64,000 nt of DNA. Source: Pantoea sp. Lij88. Lineage in GTDB: Bacteria; Pseudomonadota; Gammaproteobacteria; Enterobacterales; Enterobacteriaceae. The stretch covers positions 806,001-870,000 of the forward strand of contig NZ_CP118269.1 in the NCBI RefSeq assembly GCF_030062155.1. The letters run 5' to 3'. Below are positions 40,672 through 53,277 of the stretch, piece by piece (position 1 is the first letter of the stretch; the number at the start of each line of letters is the position of its first letter). The position numbers and the translations under genes are program-made. The notes below the pieces were generated by a model. The model had not been told where the DNA came from and did no database searches. It saw only the letters and a program-made list of their open reading frames with translations.

Positions 40672-42903
40672 ATGGTTGCGGTCAGAAGTGCGCATTTAAA
40701 TACTGAGGGGGATTTCGCCCTCGACCAGTGGATCGCCAGTCTCGGTATTGCCAACCCGCAATCATGCCAACGCGTTGCCGAGACCTGGCGCTACTGCGAA
40801 GCGCAGACGCAGGGCCATCCCGATCAGTCGCTGCTGCTGTGGCGCGGTATCGAGATGGTGGAAATCCTCTCAATGCTCAGCATGGATATCGAAAGCCTGT
40901 GTGCGGCGCTGATTTTCCCGCTGGCTAACGATGAAGTGGTGAGCGAAGAGGAGCTGGAAACCGCCGTCGGCAAAGGCATCGTCTCGCTGGTACACGGCGT
41001 GCGCGACATGGACGCCATCCGCCAGCTGAAAGCGATCCACAACGACTCCATGGCCTCTGAACAGGTCGATAATGTCCGCCGCATGCTGCTGGCGATGGTG
41101 GAAGATTTCCGCTGCGTGGTGCTCAAGCTGGCCGAACGCATCATGAACCTGCGCGAAATGAAAGATGCGCCGGAAGATGAGCGGGTGCTGGCCGCCAAAG
41201 AGAGCACCAACATCTATGCGCCACTGGCCAACCGTCTGGGGATTGGTCAGCTCAAATGGGAGCTGGAAGATTACTGCTTCCGCTACCTGCATCCCGACGA
41301 ATATAAGCGCATCGCCAAATTACTGCATGAGCGGCGAATTGACCGCGAGCAGTACATCGATAACTTCGTCAGCAACCTGCGTAAAGAGATGGCTAAAGAG
41401 GGCGTGCGCGCCGAAGTCTATGGTCGTCCGAAACATATCTACAGCATCTGGCGCAAGATGCAGAAAAAGTCGCTGGCCTTCGATGAGCTGTTTGACGTGC
41501 GAGCGGTGCGCATCGTGGCCGATCGCCTGCAGGATTGCTACGGCGCGCTGGGTACGGTGCATACGCTCTATCGCCATCTGCCCAGCGAGTTTGATGACTA
41601 CGTCGCTAACCCTAAACCCAACGGCTATCAGTCGATTCATACGGTGGTGTTAGGGCCGCAGGGCAAAACGGTGGAGATCCAGATCCGCACCCGCCAGATG
41701 CATGAAGATGCCGAGCTGGGCGTGGCGGCGCACTGGAAATATAAAGAGGGTCCTTCCACCAGCAGCGCACGTGGCGCGGCCGGTCACGAAGAACGTATCG
41801 CCTGGCTGCGTAAACTGATCAGCTGGCAGGAAGAGATGGCTGACTCCGGCGAGCTGCTGGAAGAAGTCCGCAGCCAGGTGTTCGATGACCGGGTCTACGT
41901 CTTTACCCCGAAAGGCGACGTGGTGGATCTGCCGGCCGGGTCGACGCCGCTCGACTTCGCCTACCATATTCACAGCGACATCGGTCACCGCTGCATCGGC
42001 GCGAAAATCGGTGGCCGCATCGTGCCGTTCACCTACCAGTTGCAGATGGGCGATCAGGTTGAAGTCATCACCCAGAAGCAGCCGAACCCGAGCCGTGACT
42101 GGCTTAACCCGAATCTGGGCTACATCACCACCAGCCGTGGACGCTCGAAGATCCACAACTGGTTCCGCAAGCAGGATCGCGACAAGAACATTATCGCCGG
42201 ACGCCAGATTCTGGATAACGAACTGAATCAGCTCGATATCAGCCTGCGCGAAGCGGAAAAACTGCTGCTGCCGCGCTACAACGTGACCTCACTTGAAGAG
42301 CTGCTGGCGGCCATTGGCGGCGGCGATATTCGTCTTAACCAGATGGTTAACTTCCTGCAGGCGAAGCTCAACAAGCCGAGTGCCGAAGAGGAAGACCGCG
42401 AAGCGCTGCGCCAGCTGACTCAGAAATCGTATACCCCCTCTGCCCGTAAAGAGAGTGGACGCGTGGTCGTGGAAGGCGTCGGCAATCTGATGCACCACAT
42501 CGCGCGCTGCTGCCAGCCGATTCCGGGGGATGATATTGTCGGTTTCATCACGCAGGGGCGCGGCATCTCGATTCACCGCGCCGACTGCGACCAGCTGGCT
42601 GAACTCACGTCGCATGCGCCGGAACGTATCGTCGATGCGGTATGGGGCGAAAGCTACTCCAGCGGTTACTCGCTGGTGGTGCGCGTCACCGCCAACGATC
42701 GCAGCGGCTTACTGCGCGACATCACTACCATTCTCGCCAACGAGAAAGTGAATGTACTGGGCGTTTCGAGCCGCAGCGACACCAAAAAGCAGCTGGCGAC
42801 CATCGACATGGATATCGAGATTTACAACCATCAGGTACTGGGACGTGTCCTGGCGCGCCTGAATCAGGTCTCTGATATCATTGACGCCCGCCGCCTGCAC
42901 TGA
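40672..42903 (+). CDS. relA: GTP pyrophosphokinase RelA ((p)ppGpp synthetase I)
   Basis: Ribosome-associated alarmone synthetase activated by uncharged tRNA. 743 residues (E. coli 744). Order: an inactive hydrolase-like domain in which the HD motif is replaced by FPLANDE, the synthetase domain (YGRPKHIYSIWRKMQKK, YQSIHTVVLGP), TGS (VYVFTPKGDVVDLP), the zinc-finger Cys pair (ARCCQPIPGD) and a C-terminal ACT/RRM domain. So it is a synthetase only. mazEF, which follow relA in E. coli, are missing; mazG comes next. Confidence 0.98.
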   Translation: MVAVRSAHLNTEGDFALDQWIASLGIANPQSCQRVAETWRYCEAQTQGHPDQSLLLWRGIEMVEILSMLSMDIESLCAALIFPLANDEVVSEEELETAVGKGIVSLVHGVRDMDAIRQLKAIHNDSMASEQVDNVRRMLLAMVEDFRCVVLKLAERIMNLREMKDAPEDERVLAAKESTNIYAPLANRLGIGQLKWELEDYCFRYLHPDEYKRIAKLLHERRIDREQYIDNFVSNLRKEMAKEGVRAEVYGRPKHIYSIWRKMQKKSLAFDELFDVRAVRIVADRLQDCYGALGTVHTLYRHLPSEFDDYVANPKPNGYQSIHTVVLGPQGKTVEIQIRTRQMHEDAELGVAAHWKYKEGPSTSSARGAAGHEERIAWLRKLISWQEEMADSGELLEEVRSQVFDDRVYVFTPKGDVVDLPAGSTPLDFAYHIHSDIGHRCIGAKIGGRIVPFTYQLQMGDQVEVITQKQPNPSRDWLNPNLGYITTSRGRSKIHNWFRKQDRDKNIIAGRQILDNELNQLDISLREAEKLLLPRYNVTSLEELLAAIGGGDIRLNQMVNFLQAKLNKPSAEEEDREALRQLTQKSYTPSARKESGRVVVEGVGNLMHHIARCCQPIPGDDIVGFITQGRGISIHRADCDQLAELTSHAPERIVDAVWGESYSSGYSLVVRVTANDRSGLLRDITTILANEKVNVLGVSSRSDTKKQLATIDMDIEIYNHQVLGRVLARLNQVSDIIDARRLH

Positions 42904-43053
42904 TATTCAGTCAGGCACTGCGGCAGCGGAGCCTGCGGGGGCGTTTTCTGCACCACAACATACTGGCGGAGGCTGTTCACCGCATCCGTCAGTGTTGCAC
43001 GCTTTACCTCTTCGCCCGTTGCCTGTCACCTGACTACTCAAGGACCCCTCTGA

Positions 43054-43842
43054 ATGAACGCGATTGAGCGCCTGCTTGGCATAATGAAAACCCTGCGCGA
43101 TCCGCAACATGGCTGCCCGTGGGATCGTGAACAGACCTTCGCCACTATCGCGCCCTATACGCTGGAAGAGACTTACGAAGTACTGGATGCTATTCAGCGC
43201 GAAGATTTTGACGACCTGCGCGGCGAGCTGGGCGATCTGCTGTTTCAGGTGGTGTTCTATGCGCAGATGGCCAGCGAACAGGATCGCTTCAATTTCGAGG
43301 ATATCTGTAACGCGATTAGCGACAAGCTGGAGCGCCGTCATCCGCATATTTTTGGCGATGCCACGGCAGAAACCAGCAGCGACGTGCTGAAAAACTGGGA
43401 AGCGATCAAAACCGCCGAGCGGGCTGACAAAGCCCAGCATTCCGCGCTGGATGATATCCCTAAAGCCCTGCCTGCGCTGATGCGCGCCCACAAGATTCAG
43501 AAGCGCTGTCACAATGTCGGCTTCGACTGGACCACGCTGGGACCGGTGGTGGCGAAAGTGCATGAAGAGATTGATGAAGTGATGCACGAGGCGCAGCAGA
43601 GCGTGGTGGATGGCGAGAAGCTGGAGGAGGAGATTGGCGACCTGCTGTTTGCCACGGTGAACCTGTCGCGCCATCTTGGCAGCAAAGCGGAAACCGCGCT
43701 GCAAAAGGCCAATGACAAGTTTGAACGCCGGTTCCGCGAAGTCGAAGCCATCATTGCCGCACAGGGGCTGAGCATGCCGGGTGCCACGCTGGAGCAGATG
43801 GAAGCGGCCTGGCAGCAGGTAAAACAGGGCGAGAAGCGCTGA
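43054..43842 (+). CDS. mazG: Nucleoside triphosphate pyrophosphohydrolase MazG
   Basis: Hydrolyses NTPs and dNTPs to monophosphates; in E. coli it lowers ppGpp during starvation. Two tandem MazG domains: the first with EETYEVLDAI and ELGDLLFQVVFYA, the second with EEIDEVMHE and EIGDLLFATVNLSRHLG, each showing the metal-binding acidic pairs. 262 residues (E. coli 263). An AAGGACC ribosome site precedes the ATG. The 150-base gap from relA contains no mazE or mazF remnant that I can see. Confidence 0.96.
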   Translation: MNAIERLLGIMKTLRDPQHGCPWDREQTFATIAPYTLEETYEVLDAIQREDFDDLRGELGDLLFQVVFYAQMASEQDRFNFEDICNAISDKLERRHPHIFGDATAETSSDVLKNWEAIKTAERADKAQHSALDDIPKALPALMRAHKIQKRCHNVGFDWTTLGPVVAKVHEEIDEVMHEAQQSVVDGEKLEEEIGDLLFATVNLSRHLGSKAETALQKANDKFERRFREVEAIIAAQGLSMPGATLEQMEAAWQQVKQGEKR

Positions 43843-43989
43843 TTATTCCAGCGCTGTGCATTAAGTCGCCGTTTACGCTTACTCGATTCAGCTTGGCGGC
43901 AACTTTGTGACGCACATCAACATTTCATCGGCAGCTATCCGCTATGTTAAGGCGCAGCAATGCGTTGGAGGATGGCTGTGATTCATCAA

Positions 43990-44018
43990 TTGTGGCTGAT
44001 AGCGGTTTCCAGTATACT
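43990..44018 (+). promoter_or_regulatory. pyrG promoter
   Basis: TTGTGG (43990-43995), 17-base spacer, TATACT (44013-44018), 54 bases upstream of the pyrG ATG. Good sigma-70 spacing and hexamers. The leader begins in a T/C-rich run. Confidence 0.7.
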
Positions 44019-44057
44019 GTTTTCCCGTCCTGGTTATTCCACCGTCTTTAAACCTAA

Positions 44058-45710
<1,653 letters not shown>

Positions 45711-45723
45711 GTTTCACAGGCAG

Positions 45724-45742
45724 CGCGCGAACTTTTCGCGCG
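45724..45742 (+). terminator. Stem-loop between pyrG and eno
   Basis: CGCGCGAA / TTCGCGCG, 8 bp, loop CTT, followed by a loosely T-rich stretch (TTGCTTGTCTT). Likely partial terminator that lets eno be expressed from its own promoter as well. Confidence 0.5.
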
Positions 45743-45765
45743 TTGCTTGTCTTAGGATTGACTAA

Positions 45766-47082
<1,317 letters not shown>

Positions 47083-47125
47083 TGACCCCGTGCTGATGTC
47101 GCGCTAAGCGGCATCGCATCGTCTG

Positions 47126-47155
47126 AAAGCCCCGCCTTGTGCGGGGCTTTTGCTT
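47126..47155 (+). terminator. eno intrinsic terminator
   Basis: Stem AAAGCCCCGC / GCGGGGCTTT (10 bp), loop CTTGT, followed by TGCTTTTT. Clear rho-independent terminator 43 bases after the eno stop. Confidence 0.9.
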
Positions 47156-47231
47156 TTTCGTGTCGCGCAGCTGTTGTTGTGCGGCACACGCTGGCATAAT
47201 CAGCGCCCCGATTTATCCAGGCGAGTAAAAA

Positions 47232-47903
47232 ATGTTCTACCCGATTAACGAAATGTTCCAGACACTGCAGGGCGAAGGTTATTACACCGGCGTGCCTGCT
47301 ATTTTCATTCGCCTGCAGGGATGCCCGGTGGGCTGTAGCTGGTGCGATACCAAACACACCTGGGAAAAGCGGACAGATCGGGAAACGTCGCTGGGCGATA
47401 TTTTGATCAAGACAGTGGAAAGCGACGCCTGGGGTGATGCCGATGCGGCGACTCTGGTGAGTGCCATTGCGCAGCAGGGCTGGACGGCGCGCCACGTGGT
47501 GATTACCGGCGGTGAACCGGCGATTTACGACCTGCGTCCGTTAACGACTGCGCTGGAGCAGCACGGTTTCCAGTGTCAGATTGAAACCAGCGGAACCCAC
47601 GAGATTCACTGTTCCGGACAGACCTGGGTGACCGTTTCTCCGAAGGTCAACATGCGCGGCGGCTATGATGTTCTGCCCCAGGCGCTGAGCCGGGCCGATG
47701 AAATCAAACATCCGGTTGCGCGCGAGCGCGATGTCGAAGCGCTGGATCTGTTGCTGGCGGGCATTAATGACACCAAAGCCCGGATCATCGCGTTACAGCC
47801 GATCAGCCGCAAAGATGATGCCACCCGACTCTGCATTGAAACCTGCATTGCACGCAACTGGCGTCTGTCGATGCAGACCCATAAATACCTCAATATCGCC
47901 TGA
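47232..47903 (+). CDS. queE: 7-carboxy-7-deazaguanine synthase (radical SAM)
   Basis: QueE forms the 7-deazaguanine ring from 6-carboxytetrahydropterin in queuosine synthesis. The 4Fe-4S cluster cysteines are C31, C35 and C38 in QGCPVGCSWCDT, followed by the SAM motif ITGGEPAIYDL. 223 residues, as in E. coli. It faces queD, the preceding enzyme of the path, across about 100 bases. Confidence 0.96.
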   Translation: MFYPINEMFQTLQGEGYYTGVPAIFIRLQGCPVGCSWCDTKHTWEKRTDRETSLGDILIKTVESDAWGDADAATLVSAIAQQGWTARHVVITGGEPAIYDLRPLTTALEQHGFQCQIETSGTHEIHCSGQTWVTVSPKVNMRGGYDVLPQALSRADEIKHPVARERDVEALDLLLAGINDTKARIIALQPISRKDDATRLCIETCIARNWRLSMQTHKYLNIA

Positions 47904-47971
47904 TAACGCGCGTTGAGGGGTTAACCGCAGGGAAGAGGGGCATTCAGATGCGTGACGGAGAGGGGAATAGC

Positions 47972-47996
47972 GTCGGATCGAAGGGTTCGATCCGAC
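47972..47996. terminator. Stem-loop between convergent queE and queD
   Basis: Perfect 11-bp inverted repeat GTCGGATCGAA / TTCGATCCGAC with loop GGG. No T-run. It lies five bases from the queD stop. Confidence 0.55.
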
Positions 47997-48000
47997 AGAC

Positions 48001-48360
48001 TTAGCCGCGGTAAACGCAGCCTGCAGTGCAGGTTTCTTTGATCATCACCGCGCTCAACAGCGGCAGTTGTGGCTTCATCTGATCCCAGATCCATTTCGCC
48101 AGCACTTCGCTGGTGGGATTTTCCAGGCCAGGAATATCATTCAGATAGTAGTGGTCCAGCCGATTGTACAGGGGCTTAAACGCCGCCTTCAGTTCAGCAA
48201 AGTCCATAACCCAGCCGGTATGCGCATCCACTTCGCCGGTAATCTCCAGACGAACCAGGAACGAATGACCGTGCAGACGGCCACATTTGTGTCCGGCCGG
48301 CACATTCGGAAGATGGTGCGCGGCTTCGAACTGGAACTCTTTAAACAAGGTGGTAGACAT
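48001..48360 (-). CDS. queD: 6-carboxy-5,6,7,8-tetrahydropterin synthase
   Basis: QueD converts 7,8-dihydroneopterin triphosphate to 6-carboxytetrahydropterin, the first queuosine-specific step. Zinc His ligands are H16, H30 and H32 ([14 protein letters not shown]), and the catalytic Cys26 lies in GHKCGRLHG. The Glu of the C-terminal [11 protein letters not shown] binds the pterin. 119 residues (E. coli 121). Divergent from cysJ, with about 300 bases between. Confidence 0.95.
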   Translation of the reverse strand: MSTTLFKEFQFEAAHHLPNVPAGHKCGRLHGHSFLVRLEITGEVDAHTGWVMDFAELKAAFKPLYNRLDHYYLNDIPGLENPTSEVLAKWIWDQMKPQLPLLSAVMIKETCTAGCVYRG

Positions 48361-48659
48361 AGTGGTTCTCAGACATTAAAAATCCGCTGAATTCTACCTG
48401 ATTACCGCTTTTTTCGCACCCGCACCGCACAAAGCGATACTTTTCCTGCCTGATTGATCACTGGCGTCCAGCTAATTAACTGATATACCACTGCTTTACT
48501 TACCACTTTTAACGATTACGACTATCTGGAAAACCATTTAGTCATTTTGGTTATTTGATATGTCGAAGGTGTATTTAATCGTTAATATACGGACCGGTAA
48601 CCTACGCACTCTTCCGCCACTTTACGGTCCGGACTTCTGATACTGGAATTTTTAACGCG
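48361..48659 (+). promoter_or_regulatory. queD/cysJ divergent region, probable cysJIH promoter
   Basis: 299 bases with no gene. The part from 48530 to 48600 is distinctly A/T-rich (ATTTAGTCATTTTGG and after). A -10 candidate TAATAT (48583-48588) lacks a -35, fitting an activator-dependent promoter; in E. coli that activator is CysB. I could not identify the CysB site with confidence. Confidence 0.4.
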
Positions 48660-50471
48660 ATGACGACTCAGGCACCTGGTTCACTGCTTCCGCTCTCCCC
48701 GGAACAACTCGCCCGCTTACAGGCGGCGACGACAGATTATTCCCCGACTCAACTGGCGTGGCTGTCAGGCTATTTCTGGGGCCGGGTAGAACAGGCACCG
48801 GGTAGCGCCGTCGCCAGTAGCGCACCGCCAGCCCCCGCCGCTGAAGCGCCGGTTATTACATTGCTTTCCGCCTCCCAGACCGGCAACGCCCGTCGTCTGG
48901 CTGAGCAGCTGCGTGATGACCTGCTGGCCGCGAAGCTGAACGTAAACCTGGTGAATGCCGGTGATTACAAGTTCAAACAGATTGGCCAGGAAAAAATGCT
49001 GGTGGTCGTGACCTCGACGCAGGGCGAAGGCGAGCCGCCGGAAGAGGCGGTGGCACTGCATAAATTCCTGATGTCGAAAAAGGCACCGAAAATGGAAGGT
49101 GCAGCCTTTGCGGTATTTGGCCTGGGCGACACCTCCTATGAATTCTTCAGTCAGGCGGGCAAAGATTTTGACAACCGTCTGGCCGAACTGGGCGGCGAAC
49201 GTCTGCTGGATCGCGTTGATGCGGATGTCGAGTACGCAGAGCAGGCTTCCGCCTGGCGCAGTGCACTGACGGACATTCTGAAACAGCGCGTGCCGACCGA
49301 ATCCCCGGCGCAGGCTGCGGCGACAGCAGCAGGCAGCGTCAACGAAGTCACCACCAGTCCTTACAGCAAAGAGTCTCCGCTCAGCGCCAGTCTGGCGGTG
49401 AATCAGAAAATTACCGGACGTGACTCAGATAAAGATGTGCGCCATATCGAAATCGATCTGGGCGACTCCGGTCTGCGCTATCAGCCTGGCGATGCGCTGG
49501 GCGTCTGGTATGAAAACGATGCGGCACTGGTCAGCGAACTGCTGGAGCTGGTCTGGCTGAAGGGCGATGAGTCAGTAGAGGTTCAGGGCAAAACCCTGCC
49601 GCTGGCTGAGGCGCTGCAGAAGCACTTTGAGCTGACGGTGAACACCGCGCAGATCGTGGCGCAGTACGCTCAGCTGTCACGAAACGCCGAGCTGCTGTCG
49701 CTGGTGGATGATAAAGCCAGGCTGCAGCAGTATGCGCAGCACTATCCGATTGTGGATATGGTGCGTCTGGCCCCGGCTGAACTCACCGCAGAACAGCTGA
49801 CCGGCATGCTGCGACCGCTGACGCCGCGACTCTACTCTATCGCCTCTTCGCAGGCCGAAACCGATACCGAAGTGCACATCACCGTGGGTGCCGTACGCTT
49901 TGATATTGAAGGTCGCCAGCGCGGCGGCGGTGCATCGACCTGGCTGGCCGATCGTATCGAAGAGGAGGGCGAAGTCCGCGTCTTCATCGAGCACAACGAC
50001 AATTTCCGCCTGCCGGCTAACCCGGACGCGCCGGTAATCATGATTGGCCCGGGCACCGGCATTGCGCCGTTCCGCGCCTTTATGCAGCAGCGCGACAACG
50101 ACGGTGCCAGCGGCAAAAACTGGCTATTCTTTGGTAATCCGCACTTCACCGACGATTTCCTCTATCAGGTGGAGTGGCAGAAATATGTGAAGGATGGCCT
50201 GCTGACGAATATCGACCTCGCCTGGTCACGCGATCAGGCAGAGAAGATTTACGTGCAGGATAAGATTCGCGCGAAAGGGGCCGAAGTCTGGCGCTGGATT
50301 GAAGAGGGCGCGCATCTTTATGTCTGTGGCGACGCGAATCGTATGGCAAAAGACGTCGAGCAGGCATTGCTGGATGTGGTGGTCGAACACGGCGGAATGG
50401 ATCGTGAAACGGCCGACGAATTTTTAAGTGAGCTGCGCATTGAGCGCCGTTATCAGCGAGACGTTTACTAA
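48660..50471 (+). CDS. cysJ: Sulfite reductase flavoprotein alpha subunit
   Basis: Carries electrons from NADPH through FAD and FMN to CysI. 603 residues (E. coli 599). N-terminal flavodoxin domain ([28 protein letters not shown]), a connecting domain, then the FAD motif [18 protein letters not shown], and the NADPH motifs [15 protein letters not shown] and [10 protein letters not shown] ending in DVY. The stop shares one base with the cysI start (TAATG), so the subunits are coupled. Confidence 0.97.
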   Translation: MTTQAPGSLLPLSPEQLARLQAATTDYSPTQLAWLSGYFWGRVEQAPGSAVASSAPPAPAAEAPVITLLSASQTGNARRLAEQLRDDLLAAKLNVNLVNAGDYKFKQIGQEKMLVVVTSTQGEGEPPEEAVALHKFLMSKKAPKMEGAAFAVFGLGDTSYEFFSQAGKDFDNRLAELGGERLLDRVDADVEYAEQASAWRSALTDILKQRVPTESPAQAAATAAGSVNEVTTSPYSKESPLSASLAVNQKITGRDSDKDVRHIEIDLGDSGLRYQPGDALGVWYENDAALVSELLELVWLKGDESVEVQGKTLPLAEALQKHFELTVNTAQIVAQYAQLSRNAELLSLVDDKARLQQYAQHYPIVDMVRLAPAELTAEQLTGMLRPLTPRLYSIASSQAETDTEVHITVGAVRFDIEGRQRGGGASTWLADRIEEEGEVRVFIEHNDNFRLPANPDAPVIMIGPGTGIAPFRAFMQQRDNDGASGKNWLFFGNPHFTDDFLYQVEWQKYVKDGLLTNIDLAWSRDQAEKIYVQDKIRAKGAEVWRWIEEGAHLYVCGDANRMAKDVEQALLDVVVEHGGMDRETADEFLSELRIERRYQRDVY

Positions 50472-52192
50472 TGAGTGATAAACACCCTGGACCGCTGGTT
50501 GTAGAAGGCAAATTAACCGACGCTGAGCGTCTGAAGAAGCAGAGCAACTATCTGCGCGGCACCATCAAAGAAGATCTGGAAGAGGGTCTGACCGGTGGCT
50601 TTAACGGCGACAACTTCCTGCTGATCCGTTTTCACGGTATGTATCAGCAGGACGATCGCGACATTCGTGCCGAACGTGCCGAGCAGAAGCTGGAGCCGCG
50701 CCATGCGATGATGCTGCGCTGCCGACTGCCGGGCGGCATCATTACGCCGACTCAGTGGCTGGCCATCGACAAATTTGCGACCGATAAAACCATTTATGGC
50801 AGCATCCGTCTGACCAACCGTCAGACCTTCCAGTTTCACGGCATTCTGAAGAAGAACGTCAAGCCGACACATCAGATGCTGCATGAAGTGGGGCTGGATG
50901 CGCTGGCCACCGCCAACGACGTGAACCGTAACGTGCTCTGTACCTCGAACCCGGTGGAGTCGGAACTGCATCAGGAAGCGTATGAGTGGGCGAAGAAGCT
51001 CTCTGAGCATCTGCTGCCGCGCACCCGTGCCTATGCCGAAATCTGGTGGGATCAGGAGAAAGTCGCGACGACCGATGAAGAGCCGATCCTCGGTGAAACC
51101 TATCTGCCGCGTAAATTCAAAACCACCGTGGTGATCCCGCCGCATAACGATGTGGATCTGCACGCCAACGATCTGAACTTTGTCGCGGTCGCCGAGAAGG
51201 GCAAGCTGGTGGGCTTCAACCTGCTGGTGGGTGGCGGCCTGTCGATTGAGCACGGTAACAAAGCGACTTATGCGCGCACCGCCAGCGAGTTTGGTTACTT
51301 CCCGGTAGAGAGGATCCTCGACGTGGCCGAGGCGGTCGTGACGACTCAGCGTGACTGGGGTAACCGTACCGATCGTAAAAACGCCAAAACCAAGTACACC
51401 CTGGAACGTGTTGGCGTCGAGACCTTTAAAGCCGAAGTTGAAAAACGTGCCGGTGTGACGTTTGAGCCGATCCGTCCTTATGAGTTCACCACCCGTGGCG
51501 ATCGCATTGGCTGGATCAAAGGTATCGACAACAAATGGCACCTCACGCTGTTTATTGAAAATGGCCGCCTGCTCGACTATCCGGGCCGACCGCTGAAAAG
51601 CGGCATCGCGGAAATTGCGAAAATCCATCAGGGCGATTTCCGCCTGACTGCCAACCAGAACCTGATTGTGGCGGGCGTACCGGAAAGCGAAAAAGCGCAG
51701 ATCGAAGCGATCGCCCGTGAACATGGCCTGATGGATCACGTCACGCCTCAGCGTGAAAACTCCATGGCCTGCGTCGCGTTCCCGACCTGTCCGCTGGCGA
51801 TGGCAGAAGCCGAACGTTTCCTGCCCGCGTTCGTGACCAAAGTGGAAGGGATCATGCACGCGCATGGCGTCGGTGATGAGCACATAGTGTTACGCGTTAC
51901 CGGTTGTCCGAACGGTTGCGGCCGTGCCATGCTGGCTGAGCTGGGTCTGGTGGGCAAAGCGCCAGGCCGCTACAACCTGCATCTGGGCGGAAACCGCAGC
52001 GGAACGCGTATTCCCCGTATGTACCGTGAAAACATTAACGAAAGCGAAATTCTCGCCACCATTGATGAGCTGGTGGGACGCTGGGCCACCGAACGCCAGG
52101 CCGCTGAAGGCTTTGGTGACTTCACCATCCGTGCAGGCATTGTTGCGCCGGTGCTGGACCCGGCACGCGATTTTTGGGAGGAAGCAAAATGA
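50471..52192 (+). CDS. cysI: Sulfite reductase hemoprotein beta subunit
   Basis: Reduces sulfite to sulfide at a coupled siroheme/4Fe-4S centre. 573 residues (E. coli 570). The cluster cysteines are in [11 protein letters not shown] and [11 protein letters not shown], and siroheme-binding basic residues are in the repeats around [12 protein letters not shown] and [12 protein letters not shown]. The siroheme would come from cysG at 54.7 kb. Four-base overlap with cysH (ATGA). Confidence 0.97.
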   Translation: MSDKHPGPLVVEGKLTDAERLKKQSNYLRGTIKEDLEEGLTGGFNGDNFLLIRFHGMYQQDDRDIRAERAEQKLEPRHAMMLRCRLPGGIITPTQWLAIDKFATDKTIYGSIRLTNRQTFQFHGILKKNVKPTHQMLHEVGLDALATANDVNRNVLCTSNPVESELHQEAYEWAKKLSEHLLPRTRAYAEIWWDQEKVATTDEEPILGETYLPRKFKTTVVIPPHNDVDLHANDLNFVAVAEKGKLVGFNLLVGGGLSIEHGNKATYARTASEFGYFPVERILDVAEAVVTTQRDWGNRTDRKNAKTKYTLERVGVETFKAEVEKRAGVTFEPIRPYEFTTRGDRIGWIKGIDNKWHLTLFIENGRLLDYPGRPLKSGIAEIAKIHQGDFRLTANQNLIVAGVPESEKAQIEAIAREHGLMDHVTPQRENSMACVAFPTCPLAMAEAERFLPAFVTKVEGIMHAHGVGDEHIVLRVTGCPNGCGRAMLAELGLVGKAPGRYNLHLGGNRSGTRIPRMYRENINESEILATIDELVGRWATERQAAEGFGDFTIRAGIVAPVLDPARDFWEEAK

Positions 52193-52923
52193 GTCAGCCC
52201 GACCTCGCAGCACTGAATGAGATGTCCAAAGTCCAGCGCGCCATGGCGCTGGCCGCGACCAATGCGCAGCTGGAGAAGTCATCAGCGGAAGAGCGGGTCA
52301 GCTGGGCGCTGGAGAATCTGCCGGGTGCTTATGTGCTCTCCTCCAGTTTCGGTATTCAGGCCGCGGTGTCGCTGCATCTGGTGACGCGTCAGCAGCCCGA
52401 TATTCCGGTCATCCTGACTGACACCGGCTATCTGTTCCCGGAGACCTATCGTTTTATTGATGAGCTGGCAGACCAGCTCAATCTCAACCTCAAAGTGTTC
52501 CGCGCCGAAACCTCACCGGCCTGGCAGGAAGCGCGCTACGGCAAACTGTGGGAGCAGGGCGTCGAGGGGATTGAGAAATATAACGAGATCAACAAAGTCG
52601 AGCCGATGAATCGCGCCATTGAAACCCTGGGCGCGCAGACCTGGTTTGCCGGCCTGCGCCGCGACCAGTCCGGCAGCCGGGCGAATCTGCCGGTGCTGGG
52701 CGTACAGCGTGGCGTCTTCAAGCTGCTGCCGATTATCGACTGGGATAACCGCCAGATTCATCAGTATCTGGAGCAGCACAAGCTGAAGTACCATCCGCTG
52801 TGGGATGAAGGCTATCTTTCAGTGGGCGATACCCACACTACCCGCAAGTGGGAGCCAGGTATGGCAGAAGAAGAGACACGCTTCTTCGGTCTCAAGCGCG
52901 AGTGTGGTCTGCACGAAGGCTGA
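52189..52923 (+). CDS. cysH: PAPS reductase (thioredoxin-dependent)
   Basis: Reduces 3'-phosphoadenylyl sulfate to sulfite and PAP with thioredoxin as donor. PP-loop fold: [14 protein letters not shown], the Arg-rich [13 protein letters not shown] region, and the C-terminal catalytic ECGLHEG. It lacks the CC/CxxC cluster of plant-type APS reductases, so it is the PAPS form. ATG 52189 is preceded by GGGAGGAAG, gives 244 residues as in E. coli, and overlaps the cysI stop. Confidence 0.96.
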   Translation: MSQPDLAALNEMSKVQRAMALAATNAQLEKSSAEERVSWALENLPGAYVLSSSFGIQAAVSLHLVTRQQPDIPVILTDTGYLFPETYRFIDELADQLNLNLKVFRAETSPAWQEARYGKLWEQGVEGIEKYNEINKVEPMNRAIETLGAQTWFAGLRRDQSGSRANLPVLGVQRGVFKLLPIIDWDNRQIHQYLEQHKLKYHPLWDEGYLSVGDTHTTRKWEPGMAEEETRFFGLKRECGLHEG

Positions 52924-52930
52924 TGCCGTG

Positions 52931-52958
52931 CTTCTCTCCCTGAAGACAGGGAGAGAAG
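52931..52958. terminator. Stem-loop after cysH
   Basis: Perfect 12-bp inverted repeat CTTCTCTCCCTG / CAGGGAGAGAAG, loop AAGA, seven bases after the cysH stop and before the convergent YciI-like gene. No T-run. Probable end of the cysJIH transcript. Confidence 0.65.
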
Positions 52959-52983
52959 TGCTTCGGCACCGTCAGGCGGGAAG

Positions 52984-53268
52984 CTAAACGCCTTGTAATC
53001 CGGCAAACGCCTCCGTTGCACGCGTCACATTCACTTTTGTCACGTCATACTCTGCCACCGCGACAAACGGATCTTCCGCTAAAATCGCATCCAGCGCTTC
53101 ACGTTCCATCTCCCTGACCAGCAGCATGCCGCCCGTGCGCGGATCTTTTCGCCCTGCGGCAATAAAACTGCCCGCGTCAAAATAGCGATCGAGCCATTCG
53201 ATATGGCCTGCCAGCAGCGCTTCAACGTCTTCTATCGGACGCACATAATTCAGAAAGACGACGTACAT
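52984..53268 (-). CDS. YciI-like (YCII domain) small protein
   Basis: 94-residue protein of the YCII/ferredoxin-like fold. Family marks are YVVFLNYVRPIEDVEALLAGHIEWL, with its His, and AEDPFVAVAEYDV, with the Asp-Pro of the putative active site. Function in this family is mostly unknown. It starts nine bases after the end of iap on the same strand, so they are probably co-transcribed. E. coli has CRISPR-cas genes at this place instead. Confidence 0.8.
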   Translation of the reverse strand: MYVVFLNYVRPIEDVEALLAGHIEWLDRYFDAGSFIAAGRKDPRTGGMLLVREMEREALDAILAEDPFVAVAEYDVTKVNVTRATEAFAGLQGV

Positions 53269-53277
53269 GTCAGATCC

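Noticed and set aside
50513..51883. 456-codon open frame on the minus strand opposite cysI
   Set aside because: Antisense shadow of cysI, which is full length with all cluster cysteines; the reverse product has no recognisable domain.
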